Numbered from the stretch's first letter, positions 1 through 11,083 are shown. The stretch: DNA of 64,000 nucleotides from Antedon mediterranea (GCF_964355755.1 NC_092672.1:11654501-11718500); one strand, 5' to 3'. The notes: a model not told the origin generated them from the sequence alone. Made by a program: numbers and translations.

Positions 1-238
1 AGAACCATTATACGTGTGAAACTTATCAGAGAATATGCCCGCACCTCTAGTAATAAACAATCTTTTCTTCTGAAAACCCGAACAAACTAAATTCTGCCTG
101 AAAAAAGTATAGAAGTATGATAAAAGATAACTCCTCCCCCACACCAAAAAAACCCACAAACATGTCCATTTTAGTCCATTGATAGGGTTAATACTTTCAT
201 TCTTATATATTTGAAAGACGAATTATCACTGTGTTTCG

Positions 239-405
239 TTAATAAACTTCATAATTGGCTTGTTCAAACCATTCCTCCATGTTCAAACCTGCAGGAATCC
301 ATATTCTTCTATTTTCTACTGTGATTGACCAACTGCACTCACCAAAGCTTTCTTGTCCATCAATTGTTAATTCATCTATCTCAAACAGAACAAGCCTAAA
401 GACGG
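239..405 (-). CDS. Putative C-terminal exon of an unidentified protein, copy 1
   Basis: An open stretch on the minus strand begins after a good splice acceptor (pyrimidine-rich ending CCGTCTTTAG, upstream of 405) and runs about 55 codons to a TAA at 239-241. The encoded tail includes the words SWSITVENRR, WIPAGLNMEEW and EQANYEVY before the stop. I do not recognise the family. The same tail recurs in the window: near 7194-7307 it is open but cut off at its 5' side, and near 13640-13815 it is damaged. In each case it lies a few hundred bases upstream of an Ig gene or Ig relic and on the opposite strand. Repeated conservation of the reading frame and of the acceptor suggests a real exon carried along by the tandem duplication. 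No upstream exons were found; they would have to lie at higher coordinates, overlapping or beyond the Ig copy. Confidence 0.4.
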
Positions 406-681
406 TAAAATATATTTGACCGAAATTCAACACCTTAATACAAATCATAAGGCGCCGACAAATTTTAAGACCGACATTTAATACCCGTAGTCAACAATCA
501 ATGTAACCAATGAACGCCTGCTATTTGTCTATTATAATCAACAAATTAATATTGATAGAAGAGCGCATGCTCAGAATGAAAAGAAAGGGTACATGTACCT
601 AAAAGTTTACTACTAAACGACAGTGTGCAGACCGCGCAGGACAGTAAAACATTGAATAATACTGTGTTACACCCTATTAAT

Positions 682-1297
682 ATGCTACTCTTAAAAAGAT
701 TAGACAGTTTGGTTATTATATTTGTTTTAAAATTGTCAGTTAAGCTAGCAGATGGAGCGAGTTTATATAAAGCTCCGAGTGACATCAACGTTTTTGTTGG
801 CGAGTCATTTAACCTAACTTGTGGAATCACAGATGGAAGAGCAGTGAAAGTCGTTCTTGGGTCAGAGTGAATAATGACTTATCATTATCATTCGTATCTT
901 TTGAAGATCGCACATTCCCTCCGTTTGAAAATTACGAAGTATCACTAACACCGGATTATACTGTAATTGTCACGGATGCGACTTCGTCTTTATCGGGTGT
1001 GTACCGCTGTGGTGTTGCCATAAGTACTGGAAAGACCACGTATTCCTTTAATAAATTGGCAACATTCAACCTACCCAGGCCACTTCACTGACAACAGAAA
1101 TATCTCAACCAGCGATGTCTGAGGAAACTACAGAACAGACCACTGCATCGGATACGAAAATGATTACAAACGATACACACATGATAGAAACAACACCATC
1201 TAGTGAGTTATTAGATCATAATGGAAAAGGGGATATTACCGTTGGATTGGTATTCATTTCTTGCATTACTTTTATTGGTGTATAAATGGCTTACTAA
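682..1297 (+). pseudogene. Ig-domain/GPI-anchor family gene, copy A (broken)
   Basis: This copy matches the intact genes at 4090 and 14551 but carries three lesions. A one-base deletion near 832-835 shifts the frame just after the first Ig cysteine (TCGITD). A 52-bp deletion at about 1062 removes the end of the Ig domain and the start of the stalk. A premature TAA at about 1281 replaces the final residues. The signal peptide (from ATG 682) and the Ig loops are otherwise readable. The loops are of the same type as the gene at 14551 (SRSWVRV, VYRCGVAISTG), with one extra Asn codon. The upstream reading frame seen in the other copies is also stopped here, which supports ATG 682, not an ATG further upstream, as the family start. 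Almost certainly a pseudogene unless the assembly has errors. Confidence 0.8.
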
Positions 1298-1941
1298 AGA
1301 GATTTGATTCGTAAAAACAATCTCCACCTGATCTGAACATAAAACTGCAATGGATTTACCCAAACAATTACCGTACACTAGTAAAAGTTAAGGTTTGAAT
1401 GCAATTTTGACAACCAATACTTGATAAATGCTATGGGATTCATTTTTATTATGACATTGCTTGGCTTAATAACAACCGATATCTCGCGAACATAGGACAA
1501 GAATATCAACAATAACATTCGTCGCGAAGTAAAAGATTTGTCATTTGGAATGTTTAAATGATATATGTATCTATTAATACAACCATACCATCTATCAAAT
1601 ATAGAGACCAGTACCAGTATGACTAAACTTCAAATAATTACTATAAATCTTTCGATAGGTAATGTTATGCATATTATAATGTTGTTACTTTCTCTTTACT
1701 CTGGTTTCTATGAATCATGGAATGAAATTAAAAGTAGAATAGGCCTATAATAAGTATTGTTAAAAAATCCGGCTCTATAGCTTTGAGGACATGACCCTGT
1801 AGTATACCTATGCCAAATCCCAGCTCAATACTACAACGAATAAGGGAGGAGTAGTACTTTATAAATCGCAGTTGTTTCGATTGGTACCATGTTTATGACG
1901 TCATAATTCTGCATCCGGTTGAATGAAGTACGAACATTTTT
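1298..1941. repeat. 3' flank of copy A, segmentally duplicated
   Basis: No gene is visible. Positions 1320-1550 match the 3' flanks of copies B (4760-4995) and C (10927-11080). Positions 1565-1750 match 5221-5410. Positions 1760-1940 match 8785-8955. The block is direct evidence that the Ig genes were copied together with their flanks. Confidence 0.75.
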
Positions 1942-2784
1942 AGTCGCGTGGAAGCGACTCTATAGTTCACTAAGTCGGTCGGTCGGTCTGTCTGTCTGTC
2001 TGTCTGTCGGTCTGTCTGTCGGTCTGTCTGTCGGTCTGTCTGTCGGTCTGTCTGTCTGTCTGTCTGTCGGTCCGGTATCACTATGCGTTTTATCGCTTTA
2101 TGACCTTATCTTGATATCAGTTTAATCTAGCTAAGTCAATTTTTCACAGAATATTCCTTATGGCCAGGAATCGATGTGGTTATGTTTTCACGGTGCGCAA
2201 TAAAAAATTACGCGGTCTACGCACGATTTAACGAAATCACGTTTGTAATCATATCTTAACAACCATGAATCACAATTAAATAAAATTTGGTACTCATAAA
2301 TTTCAGGGCATAAATCATCATATGGCAATACAATTACGTGCGTAGCGCATGTAACGCATGCGTACGCGCGCTTAAAATTGTCAAAATTTATTTTCGATGA
2401 AATAAGAGTACGTTTCAGGCAATTTTAAGCGTTTACAAAATTGCCATGAGTGCGCAGATTTTTGCGCGCGCACTGCGCGTTAAATGTTATTGCGCACACT
2501 TTTTGCCCGATTTCTGTTTTCTTGACTTAATTTTCAACTCGAAATTACGTTATACGAGCACGTCAAATGTGACAGGCTACGCACGTGTAAATTTAAAAAA
2601 TATAAATGTTTTTAAACATTTCAACATTTTTAAACATGTTTAGTAATTTCGGTCAGTATAGTTCACTATGTCGGTCGGTCCGTCCGTCTGTCTGTCGGTC
2701 TGTCTGTCTGTCTGTCGGTCTGTTTGTCTGTCGGTCCGGTATCGCTATGCATTGTAGCACGCGACTTAATGGCTGTTGGCCTTG
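1942..2784 (+). mobile_element. Non-autonomous Helentron/DINE-like element with GTCK microsatellites, copy 1
   Basis: The element starts AGTCGCGTGGAAGCGACT, which itself folds into a hairpin, and ends near CACGCGACTTAATGGCTGTT and GGCCTTG. The 5' AGTCGCGTG is inverted as CACGCGACT close to the 3' end. Two arrays of GTCG/GTCT tetranucleotides (about 1975-2072 and 2668-2733) are each preceded by TATAGTTCACTA and followed by GGTCCGGTATC. The duplicated block at about 8955-8962 is the empty site: CGAACATTTTTT runs straight into CTCTATAGC. The insertion therefore lies in a T-run, with at most a short T/TT duplication. Hairpin ends, a T-T target and an internal GTCY-like microsatellite are features described for Helentron-associated elements (DINE-1, mini-me). 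Placing it in that group is inference. No coding capacity is seen. Confidence 0.7.
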
Positions 2785-2888
2785 TTTCTCTATAGCTTTG
2801 TTCACCTATTATGCATGCCATGTTTCAGAGCCGTCAGACGACGCGTAAAGAACTAGTAGGACTTGAAATTTGGCTCAATAGTGTCAAG

Positions 2889-3080
2889 ATGGAAGAGGAG
2901 GAAGAGGAAGAGGAAGAGAAGATGAGCGAGCCCTATACTCGGGTACCCCGCCCTGAGTCAAAACAGCCATTCTGCGATGAGAGTCACAAAGGAACAGAAT
3001 TTAAACCATTCAGAATAAAATTTGATCAAAGCAAGTCCGTCAATGTAAACAGACGAGTAACCCACCATATTGTGATATGA
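2889..3080 (+). CDS. Small acidic ORF, copy 1 (hypothetical)
   Basis: The ATG at 2889 has a favourable context (AAGATGG). It opens a 63-residue frame with a run of nine glutamates followed by KMSEPYTRVPRPESK and a tail ending VTHHIVI. The frame is preserved in the duplicated block at 9064-9255 with only a few substitutions, and is open upstream in both copies. No family is recognised. It could be a real short gene, a captured exon fragment, or just a frame that survived a recent duplication, which is why confidence is low. Confidence 0.3.
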   Translation: MEEEEEEEEEKMSEPYTRVPRPESKQPFCDESHKGTEFKPFRIKFDQSKSVNVNRRVTHHIVI

Positions 3081-3915
3081 TGCACGTATCGTAATTAGAA
3101 ATTAGAAAGGGATTTAGGTTAGTTGAATACTGTGGTGCAAAAGCAGTGATTGACTTGGCAAAAGATATTATCAGAAATTTATAAAATTGTAATTTTCTTG
3201 ATTGGTTTTGTTTTTAGTATAATATACAATGCAAAGCATGGATTAACATATTATATAAATACAACCTATTCTTCTCCCATATTACTACTTCATTTCTTTC
3301 TTTTTTTTTTCGATAAAAATAGTTTATCTTGTAGTTGTGCAGTTTTCAATAGTTTAAAATAAAAAGATAATTTCCTCAAAGGAAAAATGAAATAACAATA
3401 CACATTTTCAAATTTAATCTCTTCCCGACGATTAGTTTCCAGAAATTTATCAAATTGTGGTAATTTTTAAGGTGTGGTTTTAGTTGATTTCTGTAAAATC
3501 AATTGATTTGAATACAATACTTGCTTCCTTGTTTCGTTTTTAGAATTATGAAAAATATTTCCTTATATGGTCATCTACTTTTAGACCAGCACTTGGTAAA
3601 CTATTTAAAATTATAGTAGAAGGTTGTAGTTATCTCTATACTTATTTTAAAAATAAATTTGATATTGAAAATGTGTGTAGTTGATCGCTTTCTTGTAGAT
3701 GCTTTATTGTAGAATGTAATTTTTTTGTTTATTTAAAAGGTACAATCATATTGCTCTGTCGCTTTGGCTCTATGAACTATTGTTTAGCATATTAATTATT
3801 GTAGGGATGGGTGAATTTTTAAATCTTTCGGTTCTCGGTTTGTATTTTTGAACAAGAACAATTAAAGACAGTTTTTGAGACCGACATTAATACCCGTAGT
3901 CAACAATCAATGTAA
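3081..3915. repeat. Upstream region of Ig copy B, duplicated at 9256-10094
   Basis: No gene is visible. The stretch is nearly identical over its whole length to 9256-10094 upstream of copy C, differing by scattered substitutions and small indels. This implies a recent duplication of about 2 kb that includes the small acidic ORF and the Ig gene. Confidence 0.8.
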
Positions 3916-4089
3916 CCAATGAACGCCTGCTATTTGTCTATAATCAATAAATTGATATTGATAGAAGAGCGCATGCTCAGAATGAAAAGAAATGGTACAT
4001 GTATCTTAAGTTTACTACTACTAAACGACAGTGTGCAGACCGAGCAGGACAGTAAAACATTGAACAATACTGTGTTACACCCTATTAAT
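3880..4089 (+). promoter_or_regulatory. Conserved 5' region of the Ig family genes (copy B example)
   Basis: About 200 bp before the predicted start codon is conserved in copies A (from about 470), B, C (from about 10056) and D (from about 14340). It contains a CCAAT box (3916-3920) and a GCGCATGCTC word (about 3969) one or two bases away from an NRF1-type site. There is no clear TATA box. The role as promoter or 5'UTR is inferred from position and conservation. Confidence 0.4.
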
Positions 4090-4755
4090 ATGCTACGCGT
4101 AAAAACCTTAGAAGGTTTGGTTATTATATTTGTCTTAAAATTATCCGTTAAGCTAGCAGATGGAGCGATTTTATATAAAACTCCGAGTGACATCAACGTT
4201 TTTGTTGGCGAGTCATTTAACTTAACTTGTGGAATCACAGATGTAAAGAGCAGTGAAAGTCTTGCTTGGGTCAGAGAGAAAAATGAAGAACTATCCTTCG
4301 TATCTCGTGAGGAGCACACATACTTGCAGTATAGCAGTTACGAAGTATCGTTAATCCCGGATTATACTGTGATTATCACAGATGCGACTTCTTCTTTATC
4401 GGGTGTGTACAGCTGTAGTGTTGCCAATAATACCGGAGGCAACAATTATACTTTTAATAGATTGGCAACTATTACAGTATCTGTGCTAGAATCTGGACGT
4501 ACGACACCTATATCTACTACCATTCAACCTACCCAGGCCACTTCACTGACAACAGAAATATCTCAACCAGCGATGTCGGAGGAAACTACAGAACAGACCA
4601 CTGCATCGGAGATGATAATAATTACAAACGATACACACATGATAGAAACAACACCATCTAGTGAGTTATTAGATCATAATGGAAAAGGGGATATTACCGT
4701 TGGATTGGTATTCATTTCTTGCATTACTTTTCTTGGTATATACATGGCCTACTAA
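4090..4755 (+). CDS. Intronless single V-type Ig protein with mucin-like stalk, probably GPI-anchored (copy B)
   Basis: A 221-residue protein is read from ATG 4090. I chose this start because a textbook signal peptide follows at once (MLRVK, then LVIIFVLKLSV, then ADG before cleavage near residue 25). The frame is open back to 3919, but that extension is not signal-like and is stopped in copy A. The Ig domain spans about residues 30-131, with Cys47, Trp60 and Cys109 inside SGVYSC, and a strand-like end ITVSV. Residues about 134-190 are rich in Ser/Thr (a probable O-glycosylated stalk). Sequons lie at N44, N113, N119 and N180. The last about 20 residues (VGLVFISCITFLGIYMAY) are hydrophobic and end at the stop after NGKGD, which suits a GPI-attachment signal better than a membrane span with a tail. 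The ligand is unknown; a surface recognition role is inference. No intron interrupts the gene. Confidence 0.75.
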   Translation: MLRVKTLEGLVIIFVLKLSVKLADGAILYKTPSDINVFVGESFNLTCGITDVKSSESLAWVREKNEELSFVSREEHTYLQYSSYEVSLIPDYTVIITDATSSLSGVYSCSVANNTGGNNYTFNRLATITVSVLESGRTTPISTTIQPTQATSLTTEISQPAMSEETTEQTTASEMIIITNDTHMIETTPSSELLDHNGKGDITVGLVFISCITFLGIYMAY

Positions 4756-6003
4756 AGAGATTTGATTCGTAAAAACAATCTCCATCTGAAAATAAAACTG
4801 CAATGGATTTACTAAAAAAATACACTAGCAAAAGTTAAGGTTTGAATGCAATTTTGACAACCAATACTTGATAAATGCTATGGGATTCATTTTTATTATG
4901 ACATTGCTTGGCTTAATAACAACCGATATCTCGCGAACATAGGACAAGAATATCAACAATAACATTCGTCGCGAAGTAAAAGATTCGTCATTTGGAATGT
5001 TTTGTTTGCAAATTATATATTTATCTTTTGCTACTCGGAGACTGCGGCAATTAACAAACTCATAGAATAATAAATAAAGACGCATACAACATAAGTTCTG
5101 GCTTAAATAGTTTAATTAGTAAATGAACATTCACCCATGTAAAACTGCACATAAAAGTCTTACAGACTTAAATATAAGTTATATAGTAATTTTTTCCAAT
5201 TCTAAGTAAGCACAACAGGGATATCTATTAATACAACCATACCATCTATCAATTATAGAAATCATTACCAGTATGACTAAACGTATTATAATTATTATAT
5301 TTCTTTCGATAGGTAATGTTATTCATATTTTAATGTTGTTACATGTTTCTCTTTAGTCTGGTTTCTCTGAATCATGCATACATTGAAATGAAATTAAAAG
5401 TAGAATATAATAAATACTGTAAAATAAAAGTGAATGCAAAGTCTTATGACAAGTAAGGTAGCTTTATGTTTTCAATCATTACAATTTGGCGAAGGTGGAT
5501 TTCAACTGTAGTCGTCACTGAAAAAAAACCAACTTGTTTGCCTTATGCTTTGGAGGATGAACTGTTACCAATCTATTTGTAAAACATTTGTAAATTCGTT
5601 ATATTTGGTAATTGTAATACTGTTTTATGATCATCTAAATTTTCATAATGACATAATTATTATTTAATAACTTTCATGTCTTAAACATATGAAGATAAAT
5701 TATTTTGTACTTTTATTTATTGTCGAAATCACCGTACAGGTGTGTCGTCAGAGGTTTGATGTTTTCAGTTTCTTAGCAGGTTATTGTAAAATGTAGAAAC
5801 AAATTAATAGTAAGGATTTCCATCAAATTTAAACCTTTTTATACGTTAAGTTGAAACTATTCCTTAAGTTGAGACATTCTCAAGACATCATGTACCGCCA
5901 ACTTCACTTTACTAGTGTTTACTTTGTTTATCTTTGACCAATAATATTGTAGCCTATTTTTTATTTTATATAATATAGTTTCAAACACTTTGTTTATTGT
6001 AAG
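4756..6003. other. Intergenic, partly duplicated flank
   Basis: 4756-5000 repeats the 3' flanks of copies A and C. 5221-5410 repeats 1565-1750. 5880-6003 repeats about 7395-7510 and 11430-11510. The rest is AT-rich with no coding signal that I can support. Confidence 0.6.
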
Positions 6004-6220
6004 ACCAAGGCAATCTAACAACATGATGCATGAGCTATGTTAGATCAAATGTCTCTTCTGTGGTTGCGGCACGATCAGTTCCACGACCTAAACAGAAACT
6101 GAAAAACAATGTACTTTGTACTGTAAATCGCAACTAGTATAAACTTGTCGCAGCCAATCTAATATCATGTTACAACGTTGGCAAGGTGAGCTAAGCATCA
6201 TGTTGTTAGATTGTCTTGGT
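6004..6220. mobile_element. MITE with about 26-bp terminal inverted repeats, copy 1
   Basis: The left end ACCAAGGCAATCTAACAACA is repeated inverted at 6194-6220 with about one mismatch. The interior is about 160 bp with no coding capacity. A second copy lies at 11512-11736, and a truncated one starts near 7513. All three sit in the duplicated Ig cluster, so they may be one insertion copied with the locus. The target-site duplication is unclear. Confidence 0.65.
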
Positions 6221-7190
6221 AATTAAGACCCATTTTCACTAAATTGTATTCTTTTTATAGGATAGAGAGAAACTGTTCATCACTTTGAATTTATATGAAA
6301 TCTCTAAAATGATGTGGTCAAATTGGGTAGTCTTTTAATCTAAAAAAAAAAAAAAACCATATTTAAAACATTGGAGGCTTAGGCCTATATTGTGTATTAT
6401 TAGTGAGAAGACTTTAATCAGGAAGGTCGTCACAAACCACAACTTTAGCAATGTTAAAGCTGATATTTGTTAATACATTATTTCAATAAATAACCGAAAA
6501 TATTGCAATTGTTATTTTATTGGGTAATACTACCAGTAGTTAATTAAATTTCAATTATAATAAAAGTAGTAATAAAGAAAAGTATCTGCTTCATAATAAT
6601 GTATAAGTTACGATTATTCATGAGATAGGTGGACACAATGCAAACACATATTTGTTGAAATAACTGTCGCAGAGGAATACTATCTGCACAAATGTAGATT
6701 TGATAATGTTATAGCTTTATAGCACGACGATTTCGTTGCTGGGTTTTCTTAAATCATACTTTCTTGTTTAATGTTTTCGACGGAGTATTTGTAATAAAAA
6801 CAGATTTAGCGCACTTTTGTGGTGGCTATTATATATATTACAAATCGGGCAAACAGACAAAAACGAATTCATGGTCTCTTGAACAATAATAATATAAATA
6901 CAGATACGTTTTAGAAGCTCGAATTGACACGATGAATTAAAGTTTCCGAGAACCATTATAACGTGTCAAACTTATCAGAGAATTTGCCCGCCTCTCTAGA
7001 AATAAACAATCTTTTCTTCTGAAAACCCGAACAAACTAAATTCTGCCTGCAAAAAGTATAGAAGGATGATAAAAGATAACTCCTCCCCCACCCCCCCCCC
7101 AAAAAAAACACACAAATATGTCCATTTTAGTCCATTGATAGGGTTAATACTTTCATTCTTATATATTTGAAAGACGAATTATCACTGTGT
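6221..7190. other. Intergenic, duplicated flank
   Basis: 6360-6700 matches 12130-12500. 6940-7190 matches positions 1-238 and 13380-13640. No gene is seen. Confidence 0.6.
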
Positions 7191-7193
7191 TTC

Positions 7194-7307
7194 GTTAATA
7201 AACTTCATAATTGGCTTGTTCAAACCATTCCTCCATGTTCAAACCTGCAGGCATCCATATTCTTCCATTTTCTACTGTGATTGACCAACCAAACTCACCA
7301 AAGCTTT
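7194..7307 (-). pseudogene. Unidentified C-terminal exon, copy 2 (5'-truncated)
   Basis: The minus-strand frame encodes ESFGEFGWSITVEN, WMPAGLNMEEW and EQANYEVY before a TAA. It is the same exon as 239-405 but loses homology at about 7307, where it joins an Ig-gene fragment. The C-terminal 37 or so codons remain open. Confidence 0.45.
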
Positions 7308-7402
7308 CTTGCAGACCGAGCAGGACGTAAAATATTTTATTATACTGTTTTACACCCTATTAATATGCTACGCTTAAAAAGCTTTGACAGTTTGGTCATA
7401 AT
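7308..7402 (+). pseudogene. Relic of an Ig-family gene 5' end (copy E)
   Basis: The sequence from GCAGACCGAGCAGGAC through ATATGCTACGCTTAAAAAG to TTTGGTCATAATG matches the leader and signal-peptide region of the intact genes. It then stops abruptly at about 7402, where unrelated flank begins. A small deletion lies in the leader. It records at least one further family member that was lost by deletion. Confidence 0.65.
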
Positions 7403-9063
7403 GTATCGCCAACCTCACTTTACTAGTGTTTACTTTGTTTATCTTTAACCAATAATATTGTAGCCTATTTTTTATTTTATATAATAGTTTCAAACACTTT
7501 GTTTATTGTAAGACCAAGGCAATACAACACGATGCATGAGCTCTGTTAAAAAAAAAATGTCACTTCTGTGTGGTTGCGGCACGATCAGTTCCACGCCCCT
7601 AAACAGAAACCGAAAAACATCATCACGTCCCTGTGTTAACCTTTGTTTTGCTTTTTAAAGCTTTACTTCTTTTGTAAGTATAGTATAGAAAATTGTAAGA
7701 AAATTAATCAAAATGGAATGCAAGGTAAATTTACAAAATTCAAAATGCTATACTAGGCTAGGAAATCTATCTATAAAAACAGCCCAAAGTGAAACAAATT
7801 GCAAACAGAGATTTTTTTTTTAAATGGTCACATATGATGAGGAGATCAAAATTTGAGAATCACCTTTGTCACTCATCCCGATGATATGAAAATTAGTCAG
7901 AGAAAGTTTTTTTCACTGATTTATTCAGTTTAATTTATACATTAATATTTGCTCTATTGAGACATATTTACGAAAAAATGACCGGAAGTACAATATCTGA
8001 CCCTCAACCCCATTTTTCAATGTTTGTATACGTAATGCGATTAAAATGTGTGTATGTACTTTGTTTTGCCCTCAAATGACTCTGACACAGGTTTCCTATA
8101 GTCGGCAAAGGACCGCTTTGTAATTCCCAAAATCACATCTTTGTCACACACCTCGAAAGTATGCAAATTAGTAGTACAAATTACATGTCGGCACCGGTAC
8201 ATCTTCTTGCACAAAGAAGTCACACGAGAAGAGCCTAAAGAATCTCCCTTTTAAACACTTAAATACTACTACAGTATGGCACTAGCTTTTAGGTTTAATT
8301 TTTTGAGTAATAAAACCAAGAATATGTTCATTATTCAGACAATCCTATGTGTATTCATAGGAACATACATTGCAAAAAAATACCAGCTTTAAAGAAATTA
8401 GAAGCAAACAAACGATATTCCTGGTGTGCATGCTGTTTAAGTAAACAAGCACGAATGTGCGATACTCGGGGTACAGCAAAAGAAGCTGTAATGACGTCAT
8501 AAGACGGGATGTAACGTGACATACACATCATTAACCTCGCTACCAAATACGGCTATATTCCGAAAAGTTACGTCACATAACCGGAAATGGCATAATTACG
8601 GTAAATAATGAAATCTCAAAGTGATTTTTTGCTATTTACGGGAGCAGTATTATAACAGTATATATTCTTATTCTCCAAGTCAAGACATTTGAAATGACAT
8701 CAAACACGGCTATATTACGACGAAAATCGTTTGGCACCAAGGCACCATCTTCGAGACGTCATATGGCTGCATCCGGTTTGAAATTAAAAAATCCGGCTCT
8801 ATAGCTTTGAGGACATGACCCTGTAGTATACCTATGACAAATCCCAGCTCAATACTACAACGAATAAGGGAGGAGTAATACTTTATAAATCGCACTTGTT
8901 TCGATTGGTACCATGTTTATGACGTCATAATTCTGCATCCGGTTGAAGTACGAACATTTTTTCTCTATAGCTTTGTTCACCTATTATGCATGCCATGTTT
9001 CAAAGCCGACAGACGACGCGTAAAGAACTAGTAGGACTTGAAATTTGGCTCAATAGTTTCAAG
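7403..9063. other. Intergenic within the Ig cluster
   Basis: 7403-7510 and 7513-7620 are duplicated material, including a truncated copy of the 6004-6220 MITE. 7620-7740 resembles 11790-11910. 8785-8955 repeats 1760-1940, and 8956-9063 repeats 2785-2888 without the element inserted at 1942. 7740-8780 is not repeated elsewhere in the window and shows no gene. Confidence 0.55.
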
Positions 9064-9255
9064 ATGGAAGAGGAGGAAGAGGAAGAGGAAGAGAAGATGA
9101 GCGAGCCCTATACTCGGGTACCCCGCCCTGAGTCAAAACAGCCATTCTGCGATGGGAGTGACAAAGGAACAGAATTTAAACCATTCAGAATAAAATTTGA
9201 TCAAAGCAAGTCCGTCAATGTAAACAGACGAGTAACCCACCATATTGTGATATGA
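9064..9255 (+). CDS. Small acidic ORF, copy 2 (hypothetical)
   Basis: Duplicate of 2889-3080. It has the same ATG context, a nine-glutamate run and tail VNRRVTHHIVI, with a few substitutions (for example DGSDKG in place of DESHKG). The frame stays open. Function unknown. Confidence 0.3.
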   Translation: MEEEEEEEEEKMSEPYTRVPRPESKQPFCDGSDKGTEFKPFRIKFDQSKSVNVNRRVTHHIVI

Positions 9256-10265
9256 TGCACGTATCGTAATTAGAAATTAGAAAGTGATTTAGGTTAGTTG
9301 AAGACTGTGGAGCAAAAGCAGTGATTGACTTGGCAAAATATATTATCAGAAATTTATAAAATTGTAATTTTCTTGATTGATTTTGTTTTTAGTATAATAT
9401 ACAATACAATGCAAAGCATGGATTAACATATTATATAAATACAACCTATTCTTCTCCCATATTACTACTTCATTTCTTTCTTTTTTTTTCGATAAAAATA
9501 GTTTATCTTGTAGTTGTGCAGTTTTCAATAGTTTAAAATAAAAAGATAATTTCCTCAAAGGAAAAATGAAATAACAATACACATTTTCAAATTTAATCTC
9601 TTCCCGACGATTAGTTTCCAGAAATTTATCAAATTGTGGTAATTTTTAAGGTGTGGTTTTAGTTGATTTCTGTAAAATCAATTGATTTGAATACAATACT
9701 TGCTTCCTTGTTTCGTTTTGAGAATTATGAAAAATATTTCCTTATATGGTCATCTACTTTTAGACCAGCACTTGGTAAACTATTTAAAATTATAGTAGAA
9801 GGTAGTAGTTATCTCAATACTTATTTTAAAAATAAATTTGATGTTGAAAATGTGTGTAGTTGATCGCTTTCTTGTAGATGCTTTATTTTAGAATGTAATT
9901 TTTTTGTTTATTTAAAAGGTACAATCATATTGCTCTGTCGCTTTGGCTCTATGAACTATTGTTTAGCATATTAATTATTGTAGGGATGGGTGAATTTTTA
10001 AATCTTTCGGTTCTCGGTTTGTATTTTTGAACAAGAACAATTAAAGACAGTTTTTGAGACCGACATTAATACCCGTAGTCAACAATCAATGTAACCAATG
10101 AACGCCTGCTATTTGTCTATAATCAATAAATTGATATTGATAGAAGAGCGCATGCTCAGAATGAAAAGAAATGGTACATGTATCTTAAGTTTACTACTAA
10201 ACGATAGTGTGCAGACCGAGCAGGACAGTAAAACATTGAACAATACTGTGTTACACCCTATTAAT

Positions 10266-10926
10266 ATGCTACGCGTAAAAACCTTAGAAGGTTTGGTTAT
10301 TATATTTGTCTTAAAATTATCCGTTAAGCTAGCAGATGGAGCGAGTTTATATAAAGCTCCGAGTGACATCAATACAACGCGAGTCATTTAACTTAACTTG
10401 TGGAATCACAGATGTAAAGAGCAGTGAAAGTCTTGCTTGGGTCAGAGAGAAAAATGAAGAACTATCCTTCGTATCTCGTGAGGAGCACACATACTTGCAG
10501 TATAGCAGTTACGAAGTATCGTTAATCCCGGATTATACTGTGATTATCACAGATGCGACTTCTTCTTTATCGGGTGTGTACAGCTGTAGTGTTGCCAATA
10601 ATACCGGAGGCAACAATTATACTTTTAATAGATTGGCAACTATTACAGTATCTGTGCTAGAATCTGGACGTACGACAACTATATCTACTACCATTCAACC
10701 TATCCAGGCCACTTCACTGACAACAGAAATATCTCAACCAGCGATGTCGGAGGAAACTACAGAACAGACCACTGCATCGGATACGAAAATGATTACAAAC
10801 GATACACACATGATAGAAACAACACCATCTAGTGAGTTATTAGATCATAATGGAAAAGGAGATATTACCGTTGGATTGGTATTCATTACTTGCATTACTT
10901 TTATTGGTATATACATGGCCTACTAA
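10266..10926 (+). pseudogene. Ig-domain/GPI-anchor family gene, copy C (frameshifted)
   Basis: Very close to copy B, including the B-type Ig loops (SLAWVREKN, VYSCSVANNTGG). Between the conserved GACATCAA and GCGAGTC (about 10372-10380) six unrelated bases replace eleven, a net loss of 5 bp. This shifts the frame and removes the NVFVG strand before the first cysteine. The downstream frame from GESFNLT equivalents to the GPI-like tail is intact to a stop at 10924-10926. As it stands the signal peptide cannot be joined to the Ig domain, so the copy looks dead. A sequencing error at this one spot is the alternative. Confidence 0.75.
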
Positions 10927-11083
10927 AGAGATTTAATTCGTAAAAACAATCTCCATCTGAAAATAAAACTGCAATGGATTTACTAAAAAAATACACTAGC
11001 AAAAGTTAAGGTTTGAATGCAATTTTGACAACCAATACTTGATAAATGCTATGGGATTCATTTATATTATGACATTGCTTGGC
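10927..11083. repeat. 3' flank of Ig copy C
   Basis: Matches 4756-4910 and 1298-1470, ending at GACATTGCTTGGCTT, where an insertion begins. Confidence 0.6.

Noticed and set aside
1893-2125. Open frames over the tetranucleotide arrays on both strands (for example TDRQTDRQ and VGLSVGLS repeats)
   Set aside because: They are by-products of a 4-bp repeat read in any frame inside a mobile element; no start context or conservation.
3919-4089. Upstream in-frame ATG giving a longer N terminus for the Ig genes
   Set aside because: The extension is not signal-like, a proper signal peptide starts at the later ATG, and copy A has a stop in the extension.
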